From NCBI RefSeq assembly GCF_000718165.1, contig NZ_JOEY01000002.1, forward strand, positions 186,001 to 250,000: a DNA stretch of 64,000 nucleotides, in the 5' to 3' direction. The notes below the pieces were generated by a model. That model worked only from the letters and a program-made list of their open reading frames with translations, ran no database searches and was not told the origin of the DNA. A program made the position numbers and the translations under genes. The stretch's first letter is position 1. Every line of letters starts with the position of its first letter. This document shows, piece after piece, positions 26,635-33,877 of the stretch. This stretch comes from Streptomyces fulvoviolaceus (GTDB lineage Bacteria; Actinomycetota; Actinomycetes; Streptomycetales; Streptomycetaceae).

Positions 26635-27513
26635 GTGGCTGCCGCCAATCTTAGTCCTGCCTTCCTGCCCGCGCACGCACTCCCGCACCCCATGGCCAAC
26701 CCGGGCTACGGCAAACGCACCGCCCCCGGCCAACACCCCCGCACCGCGCACGACTTCGCCCACCTCCCACCCCGCGAAGCCGCCATCGCCGCGTACGTCG
26801 ACCGCCTCTCCGACGGCGCCGACATCTCCGTGAAAACGCTGGCCAAGGTGCTGCCGTACGGCCAATGCGCCCTCCGTACCGCCCTCAACAACCTCCAGCG
26901 GGCAGGGCACTTGCGCCGGGGCCGCGAACATCTGACCACCGAGTCGTCCGGCTCCCGATGGATCACCCGATCGTGGTGGTCGCGTACCGCACGCGACAAC
27001 GACTGGTGGACGTCCTTCACCCGAGGCGACGTACCGGAGGAATCACGGTCGGCCCCGCCGACCCGCTCCCGCGCGTACATCCTCCTCGCCGCCCTCGGCC
27101 GCGAGACCCCCGCGCTCTCCCTCTCCGCCGCCGACTGCGCGGCCCTCGCGCCCCTGGTCACCGAGTGGTACTCCCGGGGCGCCACCGACACGGCCGTACG
27201 CAACGCCCTGACCGTCGGCCTCCCCATCCCGGTCCACCACCCGGCGGCCTTCCTCCGCAAACGCCTGACCGACAAGCTCCCACCGGAGCCCGCACCCCCA
27301 CCCCGCCCGCTGCGCGTCCTGGAGTGCGCGAAGTGCGGGATGCCGGGACGTCCGGAGGCCCTGCCGGACGGCATCTGCGGCGCATGCCGAGGCGAGCGCG
27401 CTCCGGACCACCTCAACGCACCCCTCCCCGCCCCCACCGTCCAGGCCCGCGCGGATGCCATCCGGGCCGCGATGTCCCAGCGGCGCCCAGAAAGGACAGC
27501 TGCAACCCGATGA
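26635..27513 (+). CDS. winged-helix DNA-binding protein with C-terminal zinc ribbon
   Basis: A 292-residue protein. Residues ~35-90 form a winged helix (LPPREAAIAAYVDRLSDGADISVKTLAKVLPYGQCALRTALNNLQRAGHLRRGREHL). A helical middle follows, then a C-x2-C ... C-x2-C zinc ribbon (CAKCGMPGRPEALPDGICGAC) near residue 245. This arrangement is seen in streptomycete helix-turn-helix proteins of unknown role. GTG chosen where conserved sequence begins; longer frames run through the leader hairpin. A toxin-antitoxin operon follows 38 bases later. Confidence 0.7.
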   Translation: MAAANLSPAFLPAHALPHPMANPGYGKRTAPGQHPRTAHDFAHLPPREAAIAAYVDRLSDGADISVKTLAKVLPYGQCALRTALNNLQRAGHLRRGREHLTTESSGSRWITRSWWSRTARDNDWWTSFTRGDVPEESRSAPPTRSRAYILLAALGRETPALSLSAADCAALAPLVTEWYSRGATDTAVRNALTVGLPIPVHHPAAFLRKRLTDKLPPEPAPPPRPLRVLECAKCGMPGRPEALPDGICGACRGERAPDHLNAPLPAPTVQARADAIRAAMSQRRPERTAATR

Positions 27514-27522
27514 ACTCAGCGC

Positions 27523-27551
27523 ACACACTCGCGGGTGTGTACAGTTTTTCC
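27523..27551 (+). promoter_or_regulatory. leaderless promoter and palindromic operator of the TA operon
   Basis: ACACACTCGCGGGTGTGT (27523-27540) is an inverted repeat with 8 of 9 pairs, touching the -10 box TACAGT (27540-27545). The antitoxin ATG follows six bases after the box, so the mRNA should begin at the start codon. The layout fits antitoxin autorepression. Confidence 0.6.
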
Positions 27552-27827
27552 ATGGAGACGTATCCACTCGTGGAAGCCCGCAACCAGCTCGGCCAACTGG
27601 TCGGCCGAGTCCGGCACGGTCAGGAGCACATCCTGATCACCGAGTACGGCAAGCCGGCGGCCGCGCTCATCCCGATAAGCGAGCTGGAAGAGCTGCAGCG
27701 GCTGCGTGACGAGGCGGACATCGCCGAAGCGCGGGCTCGTGAGTCGACGCCGTCCGGCCCGTCGCTGTCCCACGACGAGTTCATGGCTCAGCTGGAGGCC
27801 GAGGACCTGCGAGAGGCCGCTTCGTGA
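27552..27827 (+). CDS. Phd/YefM-family antitoxin
   Basis: A 91-residue antitoxin: METYPLVEARNQLGQLVGRVRHGQEHILITEYGKPAAALIPISELEELQRL is the Phd/YefM DNA-binding fold (residues 1-51), and the acidic, disordered tail (ESTPSGPSLSHDEFMAQLEAEDLREAAS) is the part that would wrap the toxin. The toxin gene overlaps its stop by GTGA. Likely represses its own promoter through the palindrome at 27523. Confidence 0.9.
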   Translation: METYPLVEARNQLGQLVGRVRHGQEHILITEYGKPAAALIPISELEELQRLRDEADIAEARARESTPSGPSLSHDEFMAQLEAEDLREAAS

Positions 27828-28075
27828 CGTACACGTTGGCCTGGGAGCACCACGCCATGAACGAGTTCCGCCGACTCCGAACCACGGACCCCGTGGGCGC
27901 CAAGGCGACTGCCGCGGCGGTACGCGCGCTCGCCGACGACCCCCACCCGGAGGCGGCTCGTGCTCTGGGTACCTCCGGTTACTACAGGTTGCACATCGGC
28001 AGTTGGCGTGTGCTCTACCGTCCAGACGGCGAAACCGTCACCATCCACGTGCTGAAAGTCGGCCGCAGCAACTGA
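27824..28075 (+). CDS. RelE/ParE-family toxin
   Basis: An 83-residue toxin: MTYTLAWEHHAMNEFRRLRTTDPVGAKATAAAVRALADDPHPEAARALGTSGYYRLHIGSWRVLYRPDGETVTIHVLKVGRSN. The G-YYRLHIGSWRVLY core with basic residues and the C-terminal V-x-I-x-V-L-K-V-G-R match the RelE side of the RelE/ParE superfamily, which cleaves mRNA on the ribosome. Translationally coupled to the antitoxin. RelE-type rather than gyrase-targeting ParE is inferred from the conserved GxxRxxY-like pattern. Confidence 0.88.
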   Translation: MTYTLAWEHHAMNEFRRLRTTDPVGAKATAAAVRALADDPHPEAARALGTSGYYRLHIGSWRVLYRPDGETVTIHVLKVGRSN

Positions 28076-28118
28076 TGCGGAACACGCAAGGCCACCGCAA
28101 GAAGCGGAGCCCCACCCC

Positions 28119-28688
28119 ATGAACCACGCCCAGCTCACCGCCCTGGGCCGTGCCCTCCGTCTCCTCGGCGAGCACGGCGATTCCCTGACCGGCGACTCGC
28201 CCGACGCCAAGCTGCACGAAGTGAAGGCGGACATCAAGCGGGCCCTGGAGCTGCTGGACGACAGCGTCTCCGCGGCCAAGCCCAGCACCCGGTGCCCCGA
28301 GCACCCCAACGGGCCCGTCGACGAGAACGCCCACGACCTGTGCCTGCTGTGCGAGACCCGGCGCCGGGCCGCCCGGCGTGCCGAGTTCAACGGTCCCGCC
28401 GTGAGCCACCGGTCCACCGAGCCCACGCCCTCCCGCTACGGCGTCCGCGAGGACCGGCCCCAGCCCCAGCAGCGCTGGCTCCCCGAGCTGTGGAACGGGC
28501 AGGAGTGGCAGCTCTGCGGCACCCCGCGGCGTGATCGCCACGAGGCCGAGCTGTATATCGCCGCCGCGCGCCGCGGGCCCCGCCCCGCCATGGCCTACCG
28601 GCTCGTGCACGAGTTCACCGACTACGAGGTGCTGCGGGTGTGGGGCACTCCGGTGAAGGTCGACATCGAGCCCCTCGGGAACCTCTAG
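28119..28688 (+). CDS. conserved hypothetical protein with Cys motif
   Basis: A 189-residue soluble protein: a helical N-terminus (LTALGRALRLLGEHGDSL ... IKRALELLDDSV), a C-x15-C-x2-C segment (RCPEHPNGPVDENAHDLCLLCE) that may bind zinc, and a C-terminal domain with Trp/Tyr motifs (RWLPELWNGQEWQLCGTP; AYRLVHEFTDYEVLRVWGTP). Function not recognised. Its stop overlaps the end of the convergent metallophosphoesterase remnant by 4 bases. Confidence 0.65.
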   Translation: MNHAQLTALGRALRLLGEHGDSLTGDSPDAKLHEVKADIKRALELLDDSVSAAKPSTRCPEHPNGPVDENAHDLCLLCETRRRAARRAEFNGPAVSHRSTEPTPSRYGVREDRPQPQQRWLPELWNGQEWQLCGTPRRDRHEAELYIAAARRGPRPAMAYRLVHEFTDYEVLRVWGTPVKVDIEPLGNL

Positions 28689-29304
28689 CGCTCCCTTTCG
28701 ATGAACGCCCGCGTCTGATCGGCGTCCAGCTCGTACACCGTCTCGTGCGCCCGCGGTTCCCGCGCGTGGAACGTGTGGAACATCGGGCTCGTCGGCCCGT
28801 CCAGCACCACCATCGACGCCCCCGCCCCGCGCACCGCCCGCTCCGTCCCGGGCGCCGTCGTCAGGTCGACGCGGTTGACCACGCCCGGCGTGACCCACAC
28901 CGGCACCGACTCCAGCATCCCGAAGAGCTGGAGGTGGAAGTGACCCGTGAGGATCACCCGTACGTCACTCCCCCGGATCGCCTCCGCCAGCTCGCCCGGG
29001 TTGCGCAACCCGAAGAACGGCTGGCTCGCCGACACATCGAGGCTGACCGGCGGATGGTGGAAGGCCAGGACCGTGCCACGCGGCGCAGGCGCCTCCAACG
29101 CACCCCGCAACCAGTCCAGTTGAACCTCGCCGATACGGCCGTACACCTTCCCCGGCACCAGCGAGTCCAGCGTCACGAACCGCCACCCGGCGACCGTGCT
29201 CACCGCCGCCCGTTCCTGGGAGTCCAGCACGGCTTCCGGCTCCGGATGCCCGCTCCCCAGCACCTTCCCGAACGCCGTCCGCTCGTCATGGTTGCCGGTC
29301 GTTT
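28685..29304 (-). pseudogene. metallophosphoesterase gene, 5' end lost
   Basis: About 206 residues of a calcineurin-like phosphoesterase of the cAMP phosphodiesterase (CpdA) type: GNHDER at the cut edge, then LAFHHPPV, VILTGHFHLQLFG with the C-terminal GHxH-type ligand. The DxH and GD motifs that bind the first metal, roughly 60-70 N-terminal residues, are absent; directly upstream is the right end of a TnpB element. No missing part was found on the other side of the element, so the gene was truncated, not merely split. Probably inactive. Confidence 0.75.
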
Positions 29305-29450
29305 GAAGCTCTCTCCCCTGTGAACGGGGGAGATTCCTGCCTACCTTGCGGTGGCTGGTTTGACGCCGTGACCAGCGCGCCTGACGACTGCCCTCCCGGC
29401 AGCCGGGTCGAGCGCGTGGCCCGTCCGGTATCGGTGAAGCACGGTGCGGG
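29301..29450 (-). ncRNA. predicted omega-RNA (guide RNA scaffold) of TnpB
   Basis: TnpB nucleases use an RNA covering the 3' end of tnpB and the right end of the element. Here that is the last ~110 bases of tnpB plus the hairpin at 29313-29334 and the terminal TTCAAAC. The 16-20 bases next to the element, 29300 down to about 29281, would be the guide and lie in the phosphoesterase gene. The 5' limit is a guess. Inferred from family knowledge. Confidence 0.45.
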
Positions 29451-30654
29451 CGGCGTTGTGGTCGGCGTTGCCTTCCCAGCCGCACGCGGGGTTGTTGCAC
29501 ACGAACTCGGCCTGGTTCCTCCGGCTGCCCGGCGTCACTGTGTGACACCGCGAGCACTCCTGGGACGTGTCGGGGGCGGGCACCTCGGCCAGGGCGCCGC
29601 CCCGCTGGGCGAGCTTGTAAGCCAGGAGTTCCACGGTGCGCCCCCAGGCCTCGCCGAGGATGGAGCGGTTCAGGCCCGCCTTCTGCGCGACGTTCTTGCC
29701 TGGCTGCTCGACGGTGCCCTTCGCGGATTTGACCATGTTCGTGATGGGGAGTGCTTCGACCACTACCGTGCCGTACCTCTCGGCGATACCGGTGGTGGTT
29801 TTGTGCTGCCAGTCGTCGCGTCGGCGCTTGGCTGTCGCGCGGATGCGGGCGATCTGGTCGTACGTCTTGTGCAGGCGGCGACTGGTGCGCTCGCCCTTCT
29901 TCCGGTGCTCCTTGCGGCGGGCGGCGCGCTGCTCGAAGGACAGCAGCCGGGCCTCTTCCTTCTTGGACAGCCAGGGTTCGTGTTCGGCGGTTTCACCGTC
30001 GGACAGGGCCAGCGGGATGGTGATCCCGGCGTCGATGCCGACCTCGGGGCCGGGATGCGGCGCGGGGGCCTGTTCCAGGGTGGCCACGCGGAAGGCGATG
30101 TGCCAGCCCAGGGCGTCCTTGACCAGTCGGGCCCCGGTGACCCTGCGGTGCTTGCCCACGTGCTTACCGACGGGAAGGTCCTTGGTCCAGCGGAACCGGA
30201 CCTTCCCGAGTTTGGGGATGTTGACCATGCCCCACCTGCGGTGCACCCGCACTACGTGCAGGTCGCGGCCCTGCGGAATGTCGATGCTCATCCGGGTGCG
30301 GAAGCGAGCCTTGAATTCTGGCGCCTGTGCCCGTCCTTCCCAGCAGTTCCGCCAGGCCTGGAAATAGGTCTTCAGGACCGCCTGCGCGGCCTGCGCGGGC
30401 AGCACTCCGAGCCAGTCGAGCTCGGCCCGCCCTTGCCGGATCACCGTGTCGGCCGCCGCCAGGGTCCGCTTCGCCTTCGGCAGCATCAGCCACCAGTCGT
30501 GCAGCAGGTTCCAGGCAGTACGGGCCGCATGCGCCTGGGCATCCAGTACAGCCGCCTGGGCAGGGTCGAGTGCCAGCCGGGCACGATGCCCGAACTGCCG
30601 CTTGACCAGGCCATCTTCGGGCCCCCGCTGCTCCATGGCCGGGGACCGTAGCAT
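29341..30654 (-). CDS. tnpB: TnpB RNA-guided nuclease
   Basis: A 437-residue TnpB, related to Cas12. N-terminal helix-turn-helix-like region, then the split RuvC nuclease: D208 in GIDAGI, E300 in VVVEALPI, D398 in NADHNAAR; the zinc finger C367-x2-C370 ... C386-x4-C391 lies between the last two. All catalytic residues are present, so it should be active. TnpB cuts DNA matching the guide next to a short TAM, favouring retention of the element. ATG at 30636 (MEQRGPEDG) may be the real start. Confidence 0.92.
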   Translation of the reverse strand: MLRSPAMEQRGPEDGLVKRQFGHRARLALDPAQAAVLDAQAHAARTAWNLLHDWWLMLPKAKRTLAAADTVIRQGRAELDWLGVLPAQAAQAVLKTYFQAWRNCWEGRAQAPEFKARFRTRMSIDIPQGRDLHVVRVHRRWGMVNIPKLGKVRFRWTKDLPVGKHVGKHRRVTGARLVKDALGWHIAFRVATLEQAPAPHPGPEVGIDAGITIPLALSDGETAEHEPWLSKKEEARLLSFEQRAARRKEHRKKGERTSRRLHKTYDQIARIRATAKRRRDDWQHKTTTGIAERYGTVVVEALPITNMVKSAKGTVEQPGKNVAQKAGLNRSILGEAWGRTVELLAYKLAQRGGALAEVPAPDTSQECSRCHTVTPGSRRNQAEFVCNNPACGWEGNADHNAARTVLHRYRTGHALDPAAGRAVVRRAGHGVKPATAR

Positions 30655-30655
30655 G

Positions 30656-30955
30656 CGATGATCCGACTACGGAAAACAGGTCATTTCAGCACTGGAAGCA
30701 ACCACTTCCCGCCCGGATACCGTTCGCATTTGATCAGAGAGCACGCCTTGTCTGTCACCCCTGGGTGCGTAGATGAAGGATCCTCATCTCTCAAACCCTG
30801 AGGGATCGCAGAAGATTAGCTTGTGGGCTCAGAGACTTGACGTCCCAGGTCAGCGCCCGGCGCGCCCGCATGTTGTTCTTCTGCGAGCCCTAACGGGCTC
30901 ATGCGCAGTCGACAGTACGACGCCGTGAACTTGGGGCCATTACCCACCGCACACC
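30656..30955. other. gene-free stretch upstream of tnpB
   Basis: About 300 bases without a convincing gene. It should contain the left end of the TnpB element and includes an inverted repeat GAGCCC-TAAC-GGGCTC at about 30888-30902 that may terminate the sugar operon ending at 30956. Composition is less GC-rich than the core genome. No remnant of the missing phosphoesterase 5' end is visible. Confidence 0.5.
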
Positions 30956-31588
30956 TCATGCGATCCCATCACGCCACTCCACGAGATGGACTCCGCTCTC
31001 TGAACTCTCGACGACCCGCTCCGCGTAACGAGTGCCGGTCTGCGGGCACTCCCATACGCCCGGTGCACCCTCCCGTTCGACCAATCGCACCCCGGCCCTG
31101 CCCACCCAGCCGATACGGCGGGCAGGCACTCCTGCGACCATGGCAAAGTCAGGTACGTCGTTGGCGACCACGGCGCCTGCGGCAACCAACGCCCAGCGTC
31201 CGACGCGCACGGGAGCGATGCAAACGGAGCGCGCTCCCAGCGAGGCCCCCTCAGCGACCTTGACTCCAACAGCCTCCCAGTCGCCACTGTGCTTCAACTT
31301 GCCGTCGGGGTCGACCGAACGGGGATGCCGGTCGTTGGTGAGGACGACAGCAGGGCCGACGAAGACGCCATCAGCGAGTTCAGCGGGTTCATACACGAGG
31401 GCGTAGTTCTGCAGTTTGACGTTGTCGCCGATCCGCACGCCCGCACCGACGTAAGCTCCGCGGCCGACGACGCAGCTCTTGCCCAGGCGGGCATTCTCGC
31501 GGATCTGTGCGAGCTCCCACACGGTGGTCCCGTCACCGAGTTCGGCCGTCTCATCGACCTGGGCCGTGGGCTTGACGCTGTAGTTCAA
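30956..31588 (-). CDS. WbpD/WlbB-like sugar-nucleotide N-acetyltransferase
   Basis: A 210-residue left-handed beta-helix (hexapeptide) acyltransferase: repeats such as AELGDGTTVWELAQIRENARLGKSCVVGRGAYVGAGVRIGDNV, then VGPAVVLTNDRHPRS and AMVAGVPARRIGWVGRAG, closely resembling WbpD/WlbB, which acetylate the 3-amino group of UDP-GlcNAc(3NH2)A. The C-terminal CPQTGTRYAE also matches that family. Start: TTG with GAAGG 7 bases upstream. Last gene of a four-gene operon, 46 bases after the dehydrogenase. Confidence 0.8.
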   Translation of the reverse strand: MNYSVKPTAQVDETAELGDGTTVWELAQIRENARLGKSCVVGRGAYVGAGVRIGDNVKLQNYALVYEPAELADGVFVGPAVVLTNDRHPRSVDPDGKLKHSGDWEAVGVKVAEGASLGARSVCIAPVRVGRWALVAAGAVVANDVPDFAMVAGVPARRIGWVGRAGVRLVEREGAPGVWECPQTGTRYAERVVESSESGVHLVEWRDGIA

Positions 31589-31634
31589 TCTCTTGCCTTC
31601 GCGGTCTGGGTGCAGTTCAGGTCCCGAGGTGTAC

Positions 31635-32918
31635 TCAGCCGCCGATGACGATGCGGCGCACGCCTGCCCAACGGGCCGGGTCGGTGGTGCGCCGACCGTC
31701 GACCAGGACTCTGACGCCCGGAAAGTCAGCGGCAGACAGCTCACGGTACGCAGCGTGATCGGCCTGGAGAATGGCAGCGGTCACGACCTCGCCCCGGTGC
31801 GGCACGAGACCATGGGCTGCCAACTCCTCGGCGCTGTACATGGGGTCGGAGACATACGGGATCGCACCACGGGCCGTGAGCTCCTCGACAGTGGGAAAGA
31901 CACCGGAGACGGCGATCTCCCGCACATCTCCACGGTAGGCCGCGCCAAGCACGAGGACGCCGGCACCCGCCAAATCACCGTAGGCGGCCGCGAGCAGGTC
32001 AACGGCGTACGACGGCATCGCCACGTTGGCCTCACGGGCCGCCCGAACCACGGTCGCCGACGGATCGTTCCACAAGTACATGCGCGGGTAGACCGGGATG
32101 CAATGGCCGCCGACAGCGATACCGGGTTGGTGTATGTGGCTGTACGGCTGGGTGTTGCAGGCGTCGATGACCGTCTTGATGTCGATGCCAACCTGATCGG
32201 CGAAGCGGGCGAACTGGTTGGCCAGGCCGATGTTGACGTCGCGGTAGGTCGTTTCGGCGAGCTTGGCCAGCTCGGCAGCCTCAGCTGAACCGAGGTCCCA
32301 AACCCCGTTGGGCCGGTCGAGGTCCGGCCGCTCGTCGAAATCCAGGACGGCCTCGTAGAACTCGACGCCGCGCCGAGCGGAGACCTTGTCGATGCCACCG
32401 ACGAGCTTCGGATATCGGCGCAGGTCGGCGAAGAGCCGCCCCGTGAGGACTCGCTCAGGGCTGAAGACCACGTGGAAGTCCTGGCCAGCGGTAAGACCAG
32501 AGCCCTGTTCCAGCATCGGCGCTAAGCGGGCACGGGTCGTTCCTACAGGAAGCGTGGTCTCGTACGAGACCAATACCCCTGGGCGCAGACCAGTAGCGAT
32601 CGCACGCGTGGCGAAGTCCATTCGACCGAAATCCGGAACACCGTCCGCGTCCACCAGCAACGGCACCACGACCACTACAGCCTCGGACTCGGCAACCGCC
32701 GCGGCGGTGTCGGTTGTGGCGGTCAACATGCCGGCGACCACTGCGGCTTGGAGCTTGGCATCCAGGCCCCTCTCGCCCGGGAAGGGCGCCATACCCGCAT
32801 TGACCAGCTCAACGACCTTCTTGTCCAGGTCGACGCCGGTCACCCGATGGCCCTTGGCGGTGAACTGTACGGCGAGCGGGAGACCGATCTTCCCGAGTGC
32901 GACGACACAGATATCCAT
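31635..32918 (-). CDS. nucleotide-sugar 6-dehydrogenase (WbpA-like)
   Basis: A 427-residue UDP-sugar dehydrogenase: N-terminal Rossmann motif VVALGKIGLPLAVQF, a YETTLPVGTT segment, SPERVLTGRLFADL, and the catalytic-Cys loop VGGHCIPVYP. It oxidises C6 of a UDP-hexose with two NAD+; in this operon UDP-GlcNAc to UDP-GlcNAcA is the likely reaction. A GTG at 32930 overlapping the upstream stop (GTGA) would add MRAA and is equally plausible. Third gene of the operon. Confidence 0.85.
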   Translation of the reverse strand: MDICVVALGKIGLPLAVQFTAKGHRVTGVDLDKKVVELVNAGMAPFPGERGLDAKLQAAVVAGMLTATTDTAAAVAESEAVVVVVPLLVDADGVPDFGRMDFATRAIATGLRPGVLVSYETTLPVGTTRARLAPMLEQGSGLTAGQDFHVVFSPERVLTGRLFADLRRYPKLVGGIDKVSARRGVEFYEAVLDFDERPDLDRPNGVWDLGSAEAAELAKLAETTYRDVNIGLANQFARFADQVGIDIKTVIDACNTQPYSHIHQPGIAVGGHCIPVYPRMYLWNDPSATVVRAAREANVAMPSYAVDLLAAAYGDLAGAGVLVLGAAYRGDVREIAVSGVFPTVEELTARGAIPYVSDPMYSAEELAAHGLVPHRGEVVTAAILQADHAAYRELSAADFPGVRVLVDGRRTTDPARWAGVRRIVIGG

Positions 32919-32926
32919 GGCGGCTC

Positions 32927-33877
32927 TCACTTGTCCCGCAGGGTCACGGTGATGCCACGCTGCGCCGACTCGATCACGGCAGCGGAAACGCGCACCGTAC
33001 GGAGTCCGTGATGCAGAGGCACGATCTCGGCGGGCTTGCCCCGCACCGCATCTCGGAAGTGTTCATGTTCGACGACCAGCGGTTCCCGCTTGGGAACGGG
33101 GCAACGAACCATGTTTTCTTCGCCGTTGGCGAAGTACGTCAAGCCGGTGCTGAGGGTGTCGACCACGAAGCAGCCGTGTTCGCCGGTGACGACCGTCGTA
33201 CGCTCCTTGAGCGGACTGAGCCAGTTGACCAGGTGGTTGACCACGGTGGAATCGGCCAGCTGCCCGGTGACCGCCACCATGTCCTCATGCGAGCGCCCGT
33301 TCTTGGAGACCGTGTGCGCTGTTACGGACGCATACTCCTGACTCGTGAGCCAGGAGGTGAGGTCTATGTCGTGGGAGGCCAGATCCTCCACCACACCGAC
33401 GTCCGCGATGCGGTGCGGGTAAGGGCCCTGGCGTCGGGTGACGACCTGGTAGACATCACCGAGCTCACCCGTCTCCAGCCGAGTGCGCAGACTCAACAGC
33501 GCTGGGTTGAACCGCTCGATGTGCCCGACCCCCGCAACCAGACCGCGAGACCGGAAGGCCTCGACCAGTCGTCGCGCGGCCTGGACAGTGTGAGCCAGCG
33601 GCTTCTCGATGAGCGCGCAGATGCCCGCCTCGGCGAGCTTGAGACCGACCTCCGCATGGAGAGCGGTCGGGCAAGCGACGACAACGTAGTCGGCACCCAG
33701 AGCTATTAACTCCTCGACCGTGGAGAACACGGGAGCCCCGTAGGCCGCCTCGGCGTCGCTCATCGGCTCGACCACTCCTACCAGGTCGACACCGCCCAGA
33801 TTCGCCAGGACGCGGGCGTGGTTGCGGCCCATGGCTCCCAGGCCGACCAGACCGGCGCGCAGGGGTAGCGAAGTCAC
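32927..33877 (-). CDS. Gfo/Idh/MocA oxidoreductase (WbpB-like)
   Basis: A 316-residue NAD-dependent dehydrogenase: AGLVGLGAMGRNHARVLANL nucleotide-binding motif at the N-terminus, the EKPLA signature (about residue 94), and GVVEDLASHDIDLTSWL with the catalytic His region. In the operon context it fits WbpB/WlbA, which oxidises C3 of UDP-GlcNAcA before transamination. Its GTG start overlaps the aminotransferase stop (GTGA) and its own stop overlaps the next start, so the genes are tightly coupled. Confidence 0.82.
   Translation of the reverse strand: MTSLPLRAGLVGLGAMGRNHARVLANLGGVDLVGVVEPMSDAEAAYGAPVFSTVEELIALGADYVVVACPTALHAEVGLKLAEAGICALIEKPLAHTVQAARRLVEAFRSRGLVAGVGHIERFNPALLSLRTRLETGELGDVYQVVTRRQGPYPHRIADVGVVEDLASHDIDLTSWLTSQEYASVTAHTVSKNGRSHEDMVAVTGQLADSTVVNHLVNWLSPLKERTTVVTGEHGCFVVDTLSTGLTYFANGEENMVRCPVPKREPLVVEHEHFRDAVRGKPAEIVPLHHGLRTVRVSAAVIESAQRGITVTLRDK

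Larger units (their letters stand above)
29300..30655 (-). mobile_element. TnpB-only (IS1341-type) element
   Basis: Contains only tnpB (no tnpA seen). The right end, just after tnpB, carries a small hairpin (arms 29313-29319 and 29328-29334) and ends ...AGCTTCAAAC near 29301, matching the layout of IS605/IS1341 right ends. The boundary abuts the coding sequence of the truncated phosphoesterase. The left end lies upstream of 30654 but could not be placed. Without TnpA it depends on a transposase in trans. Confidence 0.8.
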
